From Desulfoluna butyratoxydans (lineage in GTDB: Bacteria; Desulfobacterota; Desulfobacteria; Desulfobacterales; Desulfolunaceae), in assembly GCF_900699765.1 (NCBI RefSeq), contig NZ_CAADHO010000002.1, positions 868,001-932,000 of the forward strand: a stretch of 64,000 nucleotides of DNA, in the 5' to 3' direction. The notes under the pieces were generated by a model. That model saw only the letters and a program-made list of their open reading frames with translations, searched no databases and was not told the DNA's origin. The position numbers and the translations under genes were made by a program. Of the stretch, positions 16,168-24,313 are shown piece after piece (the stretch's first letter is position 1; every line of letters starts with the position of its first letter).

Positions 16168-18333
16168 ATGTTGACCAAAGTGTTTCCATTTCTGCTCTGG
16201 TTCAAGGACTACGACACAGGAAAGTTCAGAACCGACGTGGTGGCCGGCATTACCGTGGCCATGGTTTTGATTCCACAATCGATGGCATATGCCCAGCTGG
16301 CCGGTCTTCCGGCCTACTACGGCCTGTATGCCGCTTTTCTGCCGCCCATGGTGGCGGCCCTTTTCGGCTCCAGTCGCCAGCTGGCCACCGGACCGGTGGC
16401 TGTGGTGTCGCTGATGTCGGCGGCATCGCTTGAACCGCTGGCCACGGCAGGGAGTACGGAATTCATCGCCTATTCGGTGCTGCTGGCCCTTACCGTGGGG
16501 ACCTTTCAGTTCCTGCTGGGCGTGCTGCGCCTCGGCCTGGTGGTGAACCTTCTCTCCCACCCGGTGGTGAACGGGTTCACCAACGCGGCGGCCATCATCA
16601 TTGCATCGAGCCAGTTCTCGAAGCTCTTCGGGGTCTACGTGGACAAGGCGCCTCATCATTATGAGACGATCCTCCATGTTTGCCGGTCGGCCCTTCACTA
16701 CACCCACCTTCCGACCCTCGCCATGGGGGTCTTCTCCATCGCCATCATGGTGATCCTCAAGCGGGTCAATCCCAAGATTCCCAACGTGCTGGTGGCCGTT
16801 GCCGTCACCACGGTGATCTCCTTTGCCTTTAAGTTCAATCACGATGTGTTTGTACCTGCGGCGAGCATCAAGGCTCCGGCCATCACCGCCAAGATCGACG
16901 CATTTAACCGGGATGTGGCTGAGATTGCCAGCCTGGGGGCAGAGCGAGCCGCCCTTAACACCCGGCTCAAGGCCGTGGAGGATCATACCGAAGGGCCCAT
17001 CCCCAGCTCCGAGCAGATGGAGCTGGATTACGAGCTGGCACGAATCAACGCGCGCATCGACACCCTGAAGGCCTCTTCTGGCTCCACGCGGGAGGCGCTG
17101 CGCCTGGTTCATTTCTCCGCACCCAAGGAGGCCGGGGAGAGTCCCGCCTTTTACGTGTGGGGCCAAGAACCCCAGGGCATGGAGACCGACGGGCGTAAGT
17201 GGCGCCTCAAGGTGGGGAACAAGCCCCTGGCCCTGGACGGCCTGAAGATGATCGGCGCCGGTGCCGTGGTGGGGGACATCCCCAAGGGCCTCAAGGTGGG
17301 CATCCCCGCCCTGCCCGACAACACCACCTTCCTGGGGGCCTTTATCCAGCTGCTGCCCTTTGCCGTGATCATCTCCCTTCTGGGCTTCATGGAGGCCATC
17401 GCCATTGCCAAGGCCATGGCAGCCAAGACCGGCCAGAAGCTGGATCCCAACCAGGAGCTCATCGGCCAGGGTCTGGCCAACATCATCGGCTCCTTCGGCC
17501 AGAGCTACGCGGTTTCAGGCTCCTTTTCGCGGTCTGCCGTGAACCTGCAGGCCAACGCGGTGAGCGGGATCTCCTCGGTGGTCACCAGCCTTATGGTGGC
17601 CCTGACCCTGCTCTTTTTCACCCCCCTTCTCTACCATCTGCCCCAGGCCGTGCTGGCCTCGGTCATCATGATGGCGGTGATCGGCCTGGTGAACGTGAAA
17701 GGCTTTGTGCACGCCTGGAAAGCCAAGCGGGCCGACGGCGCCATCAGCGTCATCACCTTCATCTGCACCCTCTACTTTGCACCGCATCTGGAAGAGGGGA
17801 TCATGGTGGGGGTCGCCCTGACCTTCATCGTCTTCATCTACAAGAACCTGCGGCCCCGCGTGGCCCTGCTCTCCAGGTCCGAGGATCAGACCTTCCGAAG
17901 CTCTGTGAAGTTCGGCCTCAAGGAGTGCCAGCACATCGCCGTTGTCCGGTTCGACGGACCCCTGATCTTCACCAACGCCTCGTATCTTGAGGACAAGGTC
18001 CTGGAGTTCATCACCGAAAAGCCGGACCTTCGCCACATCCTCATCGAGTCCAGCGGCATCAACGACGTGGATGCCTCCGGGGAAGAGGCCCTGGCGATTC
18101 TCATTGAGACGGTGCGCGAGAGCGGACGCGGCATCTCCTTCAGCTCCATGAAGGAGGAGGTGGTCGCCGTTCTGGAACGGACCCACCTTCTGGAGACCAT
18201 CGGCAAGGAGAACATCTACCCCAACGGGGAGAGGGCCCTGACCGCCATCTACCAGCAGATCCACAAAGAGGGCGCCTGTGGCGGGTGTCCCCTTTCCAAG
18301 TATCTGCCTGCGGAAGAGGCAGTCAGCGCCTGA
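16168..18333 (+). CDS. SulP family anion transporter with STAS domain and large soluble insertion
   Basis: This 721-residue inner-membrane transporter begins with the SulP signature AGITVAMVLIPQSMAYAQLAGLP (about 26-48), followed by multiple helices and SFGQSYAVSGSFSRSAVN. A C-terminal STAS domain (about 570-700) carries the SSGINDVDASG loop. The family moves sulfate, bicarbonate or dicarboxylates. Residues about 225-380 form a roughly 150-residue insertion between helices, with a coiled-coil-like stretch rich in A, E, R and L. Standard SulP proteins of about 550-600 residues lack it. Downstream lie a hexapeptide protein, an EIIA and a PII-like protein in the same direction. The start at 16168 has a weak upstream AGGGGGAAG. 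The substrate could be sulfate or bicarbonate. Confidence 0.9.
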   Translation: MLTKVFPFLLWFKDYDTGKFRTDVVAGITVAMVLIPQSMAYAQLAGLPAYYGLYAAFLPPMVAALFGSSRQLATGPVAVVSLMSAASLEPLATAGSTEFIAYSVLLALTVGTFQFLLGVLRLGLVVNLLSHPVVNGFTNAAAIIIASSQFSKLFGVYVDKAPHHYETILHVCRSALHYTHLPTLAMGVFSIAIMVILKRVNPKIPNVLVAVAVTTVISFAFKFNHDVFVPAASIKAPAITAKIDAFNRDVAEIASLGAERAALNTRLKAVEDHTEGPIPSSEQMELDYELARINARIDTLKASSGSTREALRLVHFSAPKEAGESPAFYVWGQEPQGMETDGRKWRLKVGNKPLALDGLKMIGAGAVVGDIPKGLKVGIPALPDNTTFLGAFIQLLPFAVIISLLGFMEAIAIAKAMAAKTGQKLDPNQELIGQGLANIIGSFGQSYAVSGSFSRSAVNLQANAVSGISSVVTSLMVALTLLFFTPLLYHLPQAVLASVIMMAVIGLVNVKGFVHAWKAKRADGAISVITFICTLYFAPHLEEGIMVGVALTFIVFIYKNLRPRVALLSRSEDQTFRSSVKFGLKECQHIAVVRFDGPLIFTNASYLEDKVLEFITEKPDLRHILIESSGINDVDASGEEALAILIETVRESGRGISFSSMKEEVVAVLERTHLLETIGKENIYPNGERALTAIYQQIHKEGACGGCPLSKYLPAEEAVSA

Positions 18334-18361
18334 TCAAGGCCGAACCAAGGTGCAAGACGAG

Positions 18362-18388
18362 GGGGGACGGGCCATGTGCCCGTCCCCC
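18362..18388. other. Intercistronic hairpin after sulP
   Basis: Arms GGGGGACGGGC (18362-18372) and GCCCGTCCCCC (18378-18388) pair perfectly around a five-base loop. No T-run follows. It may protect the upstream message or reduce read-through into the next gene rather than act as a classical terminator. Confidence 0.7.
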
Positions 18389-18536
18389 GGCAACGAAGGA
18401 CAACATTGCCGAACAGGACGGTCCATGGACCGTTTGAAGCCCGGACGACCATGCCGCCGTTTTTTTTCAAAAGGACGGCATGGGGGCAAAACCCCCCTTT
18501 CCTGTGGCGGCAATCGAAAAAAGGAGGTACCACAAG

Positions 18537-19961
18537 ATGAAACAGTTGGAAAAACTCATTGATCGCGTGATCGCCCGGGTCAACGTGAACCTGCGGACGT
18601 TTTCGTTTGATGCGGAGCCCTATGCCAAAGATGTGGTTCCCTTTAAGCAGATGCTTCGCTTCAACGCCTTTTACGGCGTCACCAGCCACCACCCCCTCCA
18701 CGTCAATTTCAAGAACTCCAGCCTGGCGGGCAGCTATTTTCTCGGCAAGTGCTTTACGGACAACGCCGTCCTGTACAAGACCGATGTGCGCGGGGACGAG
18801 CTCAAGCGCAAAGGGGACACCATGCTCTTCCAGGGCGCGGAAGTGCCCGTGGAAAAAGATGAGGAGATCCACATCAAGGACAGCTACCTCATCAAGGCCC
18901 TGATCCACAACTACTCCCACGACCCCGAAGCCCCGGAGGAGTTCCTGATCCGGAACACCATCGCCAGCTTTTATTCCAACATCCACGGCGCTCCGGTGGA
19001 AGGGTGCTATATCGCCCCCTTTGCCACCGTGGACCTGACCTCTCTGCACGGCTGCAAGGTGGGGACCTTTGCCTTTGTCCAGAGCGCCACGGACCTCTAC
19101 CATGAAGAGATCCCCGACGGCACCATCTGGATCAACGGGGGCACCTTTGAATTCAAGTACACCTACGATCCCGAAGTGCTGGCCCGCTACATCAAGAACG
19201 TTCCCGGCGGCAAGCCCGAAGGGGTCCTCTGGGATTTCATGGAGGACAGGAAAGGGGATTACAGCGACATCTACAGCTCGGCTGTGAGCACCACGCCGGT
19301 GACTGTTTCCAGCAAGTCCGCCCTCAACCGGTACGCCTACGTGGCAGGGGACACCCACATCCATGAAAATGTCCTTGTTTCCCAGCGGGCCTACCTGGAC
19401 AACGCCTGGATGGGGCCGGGCACCAATGCCCAGGAGCACTCCTACGTCATCAACTCCATGCTGGAGAAGAACGATGTCACCGCCCACGGCGCCAAGATCA
19501 TCAACGCCAACTTAAGTGAGCGGGTGTTTGTGGGGTTCAACTCCTTTATCAACGGCAAGCCCGGCATGCCTGTTTCCATCGGCGCCGGTTCCATGGTGAT
19601 GCCCCATACCATCATCGACGTGGAAGAGCCTCTGACCATTCCAGAGCGCCATGCGGTCTGGGGCTATATCAGAAACGCCGACGATCTGAAAAACCACAGC
19701 ATCGCTTTGGACGATCTCTCCGAGGTCACCGGCGAGGTGACCCTGGGCAACCTGACGTTCTCCGGCAGCGGGTACGATCTGGTGCACGCCTTCGAGCACC
19801 GCATCGACCATATCCTGGAGGCCAACGGCGCTTTCTTCGGGGATGTCAGCAAGGTGAGGGGCCATGCCCAGGCCGGTCATATGATCTCCTTCAACACCCT
19901 GCAACCCTACCTGACAGGCAAGAGCAAGGGGATCTTTCCCACCATTGATATCCAGCCCTAA
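18537..19961 (+). CDS. Left-handed beta-helix (hexapeptide-repeat) transferase-like protein linked to SulP
   Basis: This 474-residue soluble protein has several short stretches of [LIV]-G-x-x-x-x periodicity. Examples are TVDLTSLHGCKVGTFAFVQ, HENVLVSQRAYLDNAWMGPG, VTAHGAKIINANLSERVFVG and VSIGAGSMVMPHTIIDV. These suggest one or two left-handed beta-helical segments. It could be an acyl- or nucleotidyl-transferase-like enzyme or a distant gamma-carbonic-anhydrase-like fold. No specific reaction can be assigned. The start at 18537 has a perfect AAGGAGGT, which rules out the upstream ATG at 18480. It is 203 bases downstream of the SulP gene and oriented with it. Confidence 0.75.
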   Translation: MKQLEKLIDRVIARVNVNLRTFSFDAEPYAKDVVPFKQMLRFNAFYGVTSHHPLHVNFKNSSLAGSYFLGKCFTDNAVLYKTDVRGDELKRKGDTMLFQGAEVPVEKDEEIHIKDSYLIKALIHNYSHDPEAPEEFLIRNTIASFYSNIHGAPVEGCYIAPFATVDLTSLHGCKVGTFAFVQSATDLYHEEIPDGTIWINGGTFEFKYTYDPEVLARYIKNVPGGKPEGVLWDFMEDRKGDYSDIYSSAVSTTPVTVSSKSALNRYAYVAGDTHIHENVLVSQRAYLDNAWMGPGTNAQEHSYVINSMLEKNDVTAHGAKIINANLSERVFVGFNSFINGKPGMPVSIGAGSMVMPHTIIDVEEPLTIPERHAVWGYIRNADDLKNHSIALDDLSEVTGEVTLGNLTFSGSGYDLVHAFEHRIDHILEANGAFFGDVSKVRGHAQAGHMISFNTLQPYLTGKSKGIFPTIDIQP

Positions 19962-19994
19962 GGAAGAAACCCGGGTCCCTGGTTTTCAGGGGCC

Positions 19995-20028
19995 TTTCAA
20001 GGGGGATGGGGTGCCGTCCCCCTTGAAA
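19995..20028. terminator. Long perfect hairpin between hexapeptide gene and EIIA gene
   Basis: Arms TTTCAAGGGGGA (19995-20006) and TCCCCCTTGAAA (20017-20028) pair over 12 bases. Only a short A/T tail follows, so it may act as a weak terminator or an mRNA-end stabiliser separating the downstream pair. Confidence 0.6.
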
Positions 20029-20094
20029 TGATGCCCGGCCTTGGGTATTCTTTGGCCATGCATCTCCCATTTATCTTAGGGGAAAGGGGTCGCC

Positions 20095-20583
20095 ATGAAG
20101 ATTCGAGAATGCCTTGACGTGAATCATATCTACGTGGGGGTTCACCTGCCCGGCAAGGACGACGTCCTGGCGTTCCTGGCGGACAAAGCGGCGGCCTCCG
20201 GCCTTGCCGCGGATGCCCCGACCCTTTTGTCCGGCTTCCGGGAGCGTGAAGAGAGCTTCACCACCGGCATCGGCCTGGGCATTGCCCTGCCCCACACCAC
20301 GTCGCCTTTGTGCACCCGCACCACCCTGTTCCTCCTGCGCCTCACCCGGCCCGTGGACTTTGATTCCATCGATGATGAGCCCGTGGACGTGGTTCTGGCC
20401 CTGATCATTCCCACCACCAACCCGTCGGAGCACCTGCAGATCCTGGCCCGTACCGCACGCCTGTGCAAGCAGCAGGCCTTCCCCGAGGCCATTCGCCGGT
20501 CCCCGGATGCCGGGACCCTCTGGGAGACCATCCGGCGGATTGAAAAGGACGCGGAGATTGCCTGGTACGGCGGGGAGGTGTAG
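20095..20583 (+). CDS. PTS EIIA (fructose/Ntr-type) phosphotransferase domain protein
   Basis: This 162-residue protein has the EIIA type-2 fold signature. FREREESFTTGIGLGIALPHT places the phosphorylatable histidine at residue 67. It is followed by the strand PVDVVLALIIPTTNPSEHLQILARTARL, typical of PtsN/FruA-type EIIA domains. Such stand-alone EIIAs usually regulate, by phosphorylation state, rather than transport sugar. Its stop is two bases from the start of a PII-like protein, so the two are co-translated. The gene lies between SulP and a pair of cation/proton antiporters, suggesting regulation of ion transport. Confidence 0.88.
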   Translation: MKIRECLDVNHIYVGVHLPGKDDVLAFLADKAAASGLAADAPTLLSGFREREESFTTGIGLGIALPHTTSPLCTRTTLFLLRLTRPVDFDSIDDEPVDVVLALIIPTTNPSEHLQILARTARLCKQQAFPEAIRRSPDAGTLWETIRRIEKDAEIAWYGGEV

Positions 20584-20585
20584 CC

Positions 20586-20921
20586 GTGTACCAGATGATG
20601 ATCGTTGTGCAGAGCGAAGAGACCGCCGATGAACTTATCACCGGCTTTATGGACCTGGGCGTCACCATGAGCGCCGTGGTGGATGCCACCGACGCCCTGG
20701 AGATCATCAGCCACCATGTGCCCCTGTTTGCGGGCTTCCGTCTTATGGCAGGGGGCGGCATCACCCGCAGCCGCGCCATCTTCTCCATCGTGGAAACCGA
20801 TGCCCTGCTTCGCCGCCTGAAAAAGTTCGTGGGCCGTACCATCTCCGGCCGACGCGAAGAGCGCGGGTTTTATACCGTCACCCCCATGACCGAAGGCGGC
20901 CCCCTCTCCAACCTGGTTTGA
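20586..20921 (+). CDS. Small PII-like regulatory protein
   Basis: This 111-residue protein has a ferredoxin-like beta-alpha-beta pattern resembling PII-like proteins. An N-terminal strand MYQMMIVVQS and helix ETADELITGFMDLG come first. A loop with HHVPLFAGFRLMAGGG occupies the T-loop position. Then follow strand RAIFSIVE, helix DALLRRLKKFVG and strand GFYTVTPM. Relatives often sit beside EIIA, universal-stress or antiporter genes. It probably binds a small nucleotide ligand and modulates a membrane partner, but the ligand is unknown. The GTG start at 20586 is supported by GGGAGGTG ending about five bases upstream and by the two-base gap from the EIIA stop. Confidence 0.72.
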   Translation: MYQMMIVVQSEETADELITGFMDLGVTMSAVVDATDALEIISHHVPLFAGFRLMAGGGITRSRAIFSIVETDALLRRLKKFVGRTISGRREERGFYTVTPMTEGGPLSNLV

Positions 20922-21112
20922 TTCCTTCTTAAAAAATGCCTCCGTGGTCGCGAATGCTCCCGGCCTTCGTGCCTCAGTCCGATCCCATTCGCTGACGGGC
21001 TTCGCCCGTGAAGAAGGCTATCGGTTAACTCGGATAACCAGTAAACCATGGCTGCGCATCCAGTGGCTTAGACGCTTGTGAGCCAGCTCGGACAAACCAT
21101 CTGCGTTCATGT

Positions 21113-21216
21113 CGGGCGAAGCCCGAGCCGAAGGCCCTTGCGCTTTGACCCGAGGAACGAGGGGCAAAGCGCAAGGGCAATCAGCTTTCGAGGTGGCTCA
21201 CCTCGCCGCCGGAGGC
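21113..21216 (+). repeat. Three-hairpin 104-base repeat, copy 2
   Basis: This copy has the same length and order of hairpins as the copy at 14169-14272. The 14-base arms are at 21134-21147 and 21165-21178. Two of the roughly three differences between copies fall at the two ends of the loop of the long hairpin (G...A in one copy, A...G in the other). It lies against the 3' end of the minus-strand antiporter gene. Confidence 0.9.
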
Positions 21217-21221
21217 AGGCT

Positions 21222-22577
21222 TTATCGCCGGTCTTTTCCCTCTTCTCCGGTCAGCACCAGGGCGCGTTTGAAGGCCACGGGGCCGATGAACTGGTTGATG
21301 GTGATGACGGCCAGGGTGAGGGTGGTGAGGTAGCTTGCGGTGAGCGGGTCTTTGCGTGCGATGATCTGGGTGAGGCCGATGGCCACCCCGGCCTGGGTGA
21401 GGTGTGCCATCCAGGCGAGGCGGCGTTCCGGTGCGGGGAGGTTTGCCATGCGCCCTGCAAGGCGGGTGGAGATGGCAAGCCCTGCGGCGCGGGAGGTGGC
21501 CAGGACCAGGGCCAGGGGCCAGCAGATGGCCAGGGCACCAAGGTCCAGGGAGGCCCCTGCCACCGAGAAGAAAAGCACGTAGATGGGCAGGGAGAGGCGC
21601 ATGAGGTCCCCTTCGAGTTCTTCGCCGAAGGGGGTGGCGTTGCGGACCACAAAGCCTGCGGCGATGCAGATCAACAGGGGCTCCAGGCTGAGGTGGAGGG
21701 CGGTAAAGGCGCTGAGCTGGTGCCCTGTGAGCACGGAGAGGCGGGTGACGGTAAAGGCGATGAAGAGCAGAAAAAGGGCGTGGTCTTTTCCCACCCGCTT
21801 GTAAAAGGCGTTGATGCCCATGCCCAGAAGGGCCCCCATGGTAAGGGAGCCTGCCAGTTCGAGGCCCAGGACCCCGGCCTGGTGCCAGCCCGTGGCGCGG
21901 CTTCCGTCCAAAAGGGGGGAGAGCAGGGCCAGGGCCGCGGTGAACAGGACGATGACCAGCACATCCATGGCCACGGTGATGCCCAGGGCGGTTTCGGTAA
22001 AGGGACCCCGGGCGCGGCATTCGGTGATGATGGCCATGGCCGACGAGGGGGATCTGGCGATGGCGATGATGCCCGACAAAAGGGCCAGGGCCAGGAGCTG
22101 GGCCTGGGTGATCTGGGCGGTGAAGGCAAAGAAGGGGGCGGTGACCATGATGGCGCCGAAGACGATGAGGGGCACCAGCAGGCATTGAAAGGCCAGGTTG
22201 AGGCCCAGGGCCAGGCTGCGTCCCGACAGCAGGGTCCGGTCCAGGGCGGCCCCGGCGTGCAGAGCGATGAAGCTCAAGGCGATCTCGTTGATGAGCTGGA
22301 GCTTTTCCACGGTGTCCACATCGAGGAACTGGGTGACGTGGGGGCCTGCCACCACCCCTGCCAGTATGTAGCCGGTGATTTTGGGGATGCCCAGGTGGGC
22401 GAGGAGTTCGGCGGTGAGAAAGCCGCAGAGCAGGGTAGCTGCCAGGGTGATGTTGATGGCGCCTGCCACCTGCCAGCTGCTGTCGATGGGGATCTCCATG
22501 GACCAGGCGCACAGGGCCACGGCCATGGCCAGGGTGATGGCGTTTCGGACGATGCGGGTGGCGGGGCGAGGCGTCAT
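21222..22577 (-). CDS. CPA2/Kef-type cation:proton antiporter, first of a pair
   Basis: This 451-residue membrane protein is predicted to have about 12-13 helices. It shows CPA-type elements such as ELLAHLGIPKITGYILAGVVAGPH near residue 60, an ALLSGIIAIARSPSSAMAI block in the core, and HLTQAGVAIGLTQII near the end. The family exchanges Na+ or K+ for protons. It lacks a C-terminal KTN/RCK domain, so regulation must come from elsewhere. It overlaps the upstream partner gene by four bases (ATGA), showing translational coupling with another antiporter-like subunit. Confidence 0.83.
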   Translation of the reverse strand: MTPRPATRIVRNAITLAMAVALCAWSMEIPIDSSWQVAGAINITLAATLLCGFLTAELLAHLGIPKITGYILAGVVAGPHVTQFLDVDTVEKLQLINEIALSFIALHAGAALDRTLLSGRSLALGLNLAFQCLLVPLIVFGAIMVTAPFFAFTAQITQAQLLALALLSGIIAIARSPSSAMAIITECRARGPFTETALGITVAMDVLVIVLFTAALALLSPLLDGSRATGWHQAGVLGLELAGSLTMGALLGMGINAFYKRVGKDHALFLLFIAFTVTRLSVLTGHQLSAFTALHLSLEPLLICIAAGFVVRNATPFGEELEGDLMRLSLPIYVLFFSVAGASLDLGALAICWPLALVLATSRAAGLAISTRLAGRMANLPAPERRLAWMAHLTQAGVAIGLTQIIARKDPLTASYLTTLTLAVITINQFIGPVAFKRALVLTGEEGKDRR

Positions 22578-23746
22578 GGCGTGGTCTCCCTTTTGGGGAT
22601 CAGCTCGCCCCAGGTAAGCCGTCCGGAGAGGTCGCTGACCAGGGTGGCCAGGAGGATGGCGGTGACAAGGTTGTGGGTGATCGCTCCTGGAAAGGCGTGC
22701 TGGGCGTCAAAGCAGAGGGCCAGGGCCAGGCCTCCCTGCTCCATAAAGGCAATGCCAGCACGCCTGGGCAGGGCCACGCCGGTGTGCAGGTGGGAGATGA
22801 GCCATCCTCCGGCCAGTTTGGCTGACGAGCGCAGGAGAAGGTAAAGGACCGCCGTCAGCACAAGGCTCTGGGAGAAGGTGATGGCCCGGGCTCCCAGTAA
22901 AATAAGCAGGAGCAGGTAAAGGGGCTTTTCAAGGATGATCACCATGGATAAAATGCGGTCCCTGTACCGGGTGGTGTTTCCGAGGAAAAATCCGGTGATG
23001 GCGTTGGCCAGCAGGGGGGAAAAATGGTGGGTTGCCGCCAGCCCGCTCGTGAGGACCACCATGCCGGTGACAATGAGGAGCAGTTCTTCCCTGGGGCGCC
23101 GCTCCGAGAAAAAGAGGGTGTAGAGTACCACCAGGGCGGCGGTGCTCATGAGGACCATGGGAAGGTCGGTCTGGATGGACATGGAGAGCCGGTCCGGCAA
23201 AGGGTTGGGGGCGCAGAAGAAAAAGGCCGCTGCAAACACGGCGAGGCTGAGGAGGCTTCCCGCCGTTGCGATGCGCATCAGGGTCGTGACGGCCCGGGTG
23301 GGCTTCAGTCCCGGGCTGGCCATGACCAGTGCGGCCTGGGAGCTGCAGGCGGCCGTGGCCGCCGTCACCAGGGCCAGGGAGAGGGTGTGCCCCGGCTCCA
23401 GCAGGGGGAAAAAGAGCAGGATCACGGCCACGAAGAGAAGAAGGGTCATGCCGGTGTCCAGGATGACAGCAACCAGAAACGGCGGGGAGAGCCTCCGCAT
23501 AAAGGGCAGGTCCAGCTGCAGGCCGTACATCAACCCCACCCACCCGGTGACCAGTCCGTCCAGGGGGTAGAGCTCCGTGGCGGTTTGTTCGTCGAGGATC
23601 CCAAGGAGGTCCGGGCCCAGGAGGTATCCTACCAGGAGAAAGGCCGCCCCCGAGAGATGAAAGCGGCTGCCCGGGCTCCCGTAGACCAGGTGGTAGCCGA
23701 TGAGGGCCAGAAAAAGAATCGTGGAAAGTGTGATGAAAAGGGACAT
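22574..23746 (-). CDS. CPA-type cation:proton antiporter-like membrane protein, second of a pair
   Basis: This 390-residue multi-pass protein has the same general CPA layout: FLLVGYLLGPDLLGIL, then GLMYGLQLDLPFM, then a C-terminal FMEQGGLALALCFDAQHAFPG region. It is shorter and more divergent than its partner, which starts within its final codons. The pairing suggests a two-subunit or heterodimeric antiporter, or two transporters made in fixed ratio. The start at 23746 lies just after TGTCTCATCC on the plus strand, which gives a GGATGAGAC leader. No Shine-Dalgarno is stronger elsewhere. Confidence 0.75.
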   Translation of the reverse strand: MSLFITLSTILFLALIGYHLVYGSPGSRFHLSGAAFLLVGYLLGPDLLGILDEQTATELYPLDGLVTGWVGLMYGLQLDLPFMRRLSPPFLVAVILDTGMTLLLFVAVILLFFPLLEPGHTLSLALVTAATAACSSQAALVMASPGLKPTRAVTTLMRIATAGSLLSLAVFAAAFFFCAPNPLPDRLSMSIQTDLPMVLMSTAALVVLYTLFFSERRPREELLLIVTGMVVLTSGLAATHHFSPLLANAITGFFLGNTTRYRDRILSMVIILEKPLYLLLLILLGARAITFSQSLVLTAVLYLLLRSSAKLAGGWLISHLHTGVALPRRAGIAFMEQGGLALALCFDAQHAFPGAITHNLVTAILLATLVSDLSGRLTWGELIPKRETTP

Positions 23747-23821
23747 GTCTCATCCTGTGTCAGGGTGAAGGGCATGGTTTTGTTTCGGCAATTATATAGA
23801 AGGATGGAAGGAAAAGTAAAC

Positions 23822-24313
23822 ATGCCTCATGTGATGATCAGCGCCTGCCTGGCGGGAGAAAACGTTCGGTACAACGGAATTCCCGTGGAGGATGTGGACA
23901 AACGGCTCAAAAAGTGGCTGGCGGAGGGAACGGCTGTTTTGTTCTGCCCGGAGGTGGAGGGCGGACTGGTCACCCCCCGGGACCCGGCTGAGATCATCGG
24001 TGAGGGGGGCGGAAAGGCCGTGCTGGACGGCACGGCCCGCGTGGCAACCGAGAAGGGGGAGGATGTGACCGAAGCCTTTGTGGACGGCGCCCGAAAGGCC
24101 CTGGCCTTTTGCCTGGAAAAGGGCATCCGTTATGCCCTGCTCCAGGAGAGAAGCCCCTCCTGCGGGAGCCACCTCATCTACGACGGCCGCTTTCAGGGGA
24201 CCCGCGTTCCGGGCCGCGGCGTCACCGCGGCCCTTCTTGAACAGCACGGCATCCGGGTCTTCAGCGAGGCCGAGATCGATGCCCTGGAATCTGCCTTTAC
24301 AGGTTCTCTTTAA
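23822..24313 (+). CDS. DUF523 (YbbK-like) family protein
   Basis: This 163-residue protein matches DUF523. It opens MISACLAGENVRYNG, then has FCPEVEGGLVTPRDPAEI, and ends with ALLQERSPSCGSHLIYDG and TRVPGRGVTAALLEQHGIRVFSE. The conserved cysteines (CLAG, FCPE, SCGS) suggest a metal or Fe-S site, but no biochemical role is established for this family to my knowledge. The ATG at 23822 follows GGAAGGA. An upstream ATG at 23804 is less likely. The 3' end overlaps the convergent PBP1A gene by 17 bases, so the two transcripts must overlap in antisense. Confidence 0.88.
   Translation: MPHVMISACLAGENVRYNGIPVEDVDKRLKKWLAEGTAVLFCPEVEGGLVTPRDPAEIIGEGGGKAVLDGTARVATEKGEDVTEAFVDGARKALAFCLEKGIRYALLQERSPSCGSHLIYDGRFQGTRVPGRGVTAALLEQHGIRVFSEAEIDALESAFTGSL

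Noticed and set aside
21078..22844. A 588-codon open frame on the plus strand across the antiporter genes
   Set aside because: It is rich in Gly, Asp and Gln in a low-complexity pattern typical of a GC-rich antisense frame, and the minus strand encodes two clear multi-helix antiporters.
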